Assembly (NCBI GenBank): GCA_013347225.1
Contig: CP054595.1
Coordinates: forward strand, 1,612,001 to 1,676,000
DNA length: 64,000 nt
From: Candidatus Accumulibacter similis
GTDB taxonomy: Bacteria; Pseudomonadota; Gammaproteobacteria; Burkholderiales; Rhodocyclaceae
Direction of reading: 5' to 3'
In this document: piece by piece, positions 62,870 through 64,000 of the stretch
How the letters are laid out: each line of letters opens with the position of its first letter
Numbering within the stretch: the first letter of the stretch is position 1
Made by a program: the position numbers and the translations under genes
Notes under the pieces: generated by a model
The model's input: the letters and a program-made list of their open reading frames with translations, nothing else
Database searches by the model: none
What the model was told of the DNA's origin: nothing

Positions 62870-63626
62870 GCCGATGATCGATGCGCGCGGCGTTCACAAG
62901 CGCTTTGCCGCGGTCGAAGTGCTCAGGGGCGTGTCGCTGGCGGTCGATCAGGGCGAAGTGGTTGCCGTCATCGGCCCGTCGGGGTCCGGCAAGAGCACCT
63001 TCCTGCGTTGCCTCAACCATCTCGAGACGATCAACCGCGGCAGCATCGACATCGAGGGCGAGACACTGGTCGCCACCACGGCCGATGGCGTCTGCCGCTA
63101 TGCACCCGACGCCGACATCCGCCGCATCTGTCGCCGGATGGGAATGGTGTTCCAGCACTTCAACCTGTTTCCGCATCTGACGGTGCTGCAGAACGTCATC
63201 GAGGCGCCGATCACCGTCAAGGGGCTGCGGCGCGACGAGATCGTCCCGCGAGCCGAGGAACTGCTGCGCAAGGTCGGCCTGCTCGACAGGCAGGCGAGTC
63301 ATCCGTCGCGGCTTTCCGGCGGCCAGAAACAGCGCGTCGCGATTGCCCGCGCGCTGGCCATGGAGCCGGACATCATGCTCTTCGACGAGCCGACGTCCGC
63401 GCTCGACCCGGAACTCACCGGCGAAGTCCTGCGCACCATCCGCGAACTGGCCGAAGAACACATGACGATGCTGGTGGTGACGCACGAAATGGCTTTCGCG
63501 CGCGAGGTGGCGAGCCGCGTCGTCTTCATGGACGCTGGCGAGATCCTCGAAGCCCGTCCGGCACGCGAGCTGTTTGCCGCCCCCGAACACCCGCGCACCC
63601 GTGCCTTTCTCGAGAACATGCTGTAG
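62862..63626 (+). CDS. Polar amino-acid ABC transporter ATP-binding protein (GlnQ type)
   Basis: 254-residue ATPase. Walker A GPSGSGKST, Q-loop FQHFNLFPHLTVLQNV, signature LSGGQKQR, Walker B IMLFDEPTSALDPE and H-loop VTHEMAFARE are intact. A 14-residue insertion after EGETLVATTADG is seen before the Q-loop, as in several HisP/ArtP-like proteins. Last gene of the importer. Confidence 0.94.
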   Translation: MARPMIDARGVHKRFAAVEVLRGVSLAVDQGEVVAVIGPSGSGKSTFLRCLNHLETINRGSIDIEGETLVATTADGVCRYAPDADIRRICRRMGMVFQHFNLFPHLTVLQNVIEAPITVKGLRRDEIVPRAEELLRKVGLLDRQASHPSRLSGGQKQRVAIARALAMEPDIMLFDEPTSALDPELTGEVLRTIRELAEEHMTMLVVTHEMAFAREVASRVVFMDAGEILEARPARELFAAPEHPRTRAFLENML

Positions 63627-63719
63627 CGTGCCGCAGCGCGGGGTCGGCAGTCAGGCCGCAGCGGGCGGCTGCAAGCCGGCGGGCGCGGATGTCATCGCCG
63701 CGCGGCTGTCGGCTCCGCT

Positions 63720-64000
63720 TCAGGAAGCCGCGAGCCGGGCCCGCAGTTCCTCGATGCGCCGGCGATTGAGCCCGAAATCGCTGCGCCCGACGCGCGACGC
63801 CGAGCGCACCTGGATCACCCCGCTGCCGGGGTCGAACCAGAACTCGACGTCGTCGACGAATTTCATCAGCCGCGTTTCGCAGCGGACGTAGAGATAGTCG
63901 GCGCGGCGGTCGACGATGGTGACGCCGGGCTGCCCCTGCAGCAGTGCCTGCAGCCTGGCGATCGTCGCCGGTCCATCGCCGCGCAGCGCCAGCGGGGCGA
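63720..64000 (-). CDS. DUF1499 family protein (partial, N-terminus outside window)
   Basis: Only the C-terminal 92 codons are in the window; stop at 63720. LMKFVDDVEFWFD, VIQVRSASRVGRSDFGLNRR and the final RIEELRARLAAS match the DUF1499 C-terminus. DUF1499 proteins are small, often lipid- or envelope-associated, of unknown role. It points towards the amino-acid transporter operon (convergent). Confidence 0.85.
   Translation of the reverse strand, partial: APLALRGDGPATIARLQALLQGQPGVTIVDRRADYLYVRCETRLMKFVDDVEFWFDPGSGVIQVRSASRVGRSDFGLNRRRIEELRARLAAS

Overview
The window is high-GC, densely packed bacterial chromosome carrying 54 protein-coding calls (one partial at the right edge), a broken parD fragment and two tRNA genes. 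Gene content (Pst phosphate transport with a fused PhoU, propionyl-CoA synthetase, an AcuI-type reductase, menaquinone genes, FixL/FixJ-type signalling, class III alcohol dehydrogenase, aat-bpt) fits a betaproteobacterium of the Rhodocyclales. A relative of Candidatus Accumulibacter is my best guess; this is an inference from gene content, not a database match.

Layout. 1-1.8 kb: branched-chain amino-acid binding protein behind its own GntR regulator. 2.1-7.8 kb: leftward five-gene envelope glycan operon (GT39, GT2, ATP-grasp, epimerase, flippase-like protein). 8.2-12.9 kb: CHAT (caspase-like) protease, metallo-beta-lactamase-fold hydrolase and a YitT membrane protein. 13-17.5 kb: hybrid histidine kinase, PstS-like binding protein and EamA exporter. 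17.6-20.3 kb: ThpR, a CsgG-like lipoprotein, tRNA-Gly and tRNA-Leu with promoter and terminator, DUF1178. 20.4-22.4 kb: glutathione-dependent formaldehyde detoxification. 22.5-26.7 kb: MEKHLA protein and an unrecognised three-gene leftward cluster. 26.9-30.9 kb: HDOD-REC-GGDEF protein, SRAP protein with an internal out-of-frame stretch, DUF4384-lysozyme fusion. 31-35.5 kb: menE-menF-menD. 35.5-37.8 kb: hipBA and a parD remnant. 38-42.2 kb: prpE, a degenerate GGDEF protein, acuI. 42.5-48.6 kb: NlpC/P60 peptidase, Fe(III) transporter fbpA/fbpB/fbpC with two Fur-like boxes, aat-bpt. 48.6-55.4 kb: HBM-HAMP receptor, hydrolase, two membrane proteins, FixL/FixJ-like pair. 55.6-61.2 kb: pstS-phoU-pstC-pstA-pstB1-pstB2. 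61.4-63.6 kb: polar amino-acid ABC transporter. 63.7-64 kb: partial DUF1499 gene.

Most interesting points. (1) The two adjacent PstB ATPases carry complementary defects: one lacks the H-loop histidine, the other the signature glycines, so a heterodimer would have exactly one complete ATP site. (2) PhoU is fused to a phosphatase-like domain that has lost its catalytic Cys and Arg. (3) The 23.1-26.7 kb cluster has a strong promoter and encodes a glycine-rich protein, a protein whose C-terminus recalls the TcA toxin C-terminal pattern, and a coiled-coil protein with one hydrophobic helix; it is my best candidate for an undescribed system. (4) The CHAT-MBL pair looks like a conflict or cell-death module.
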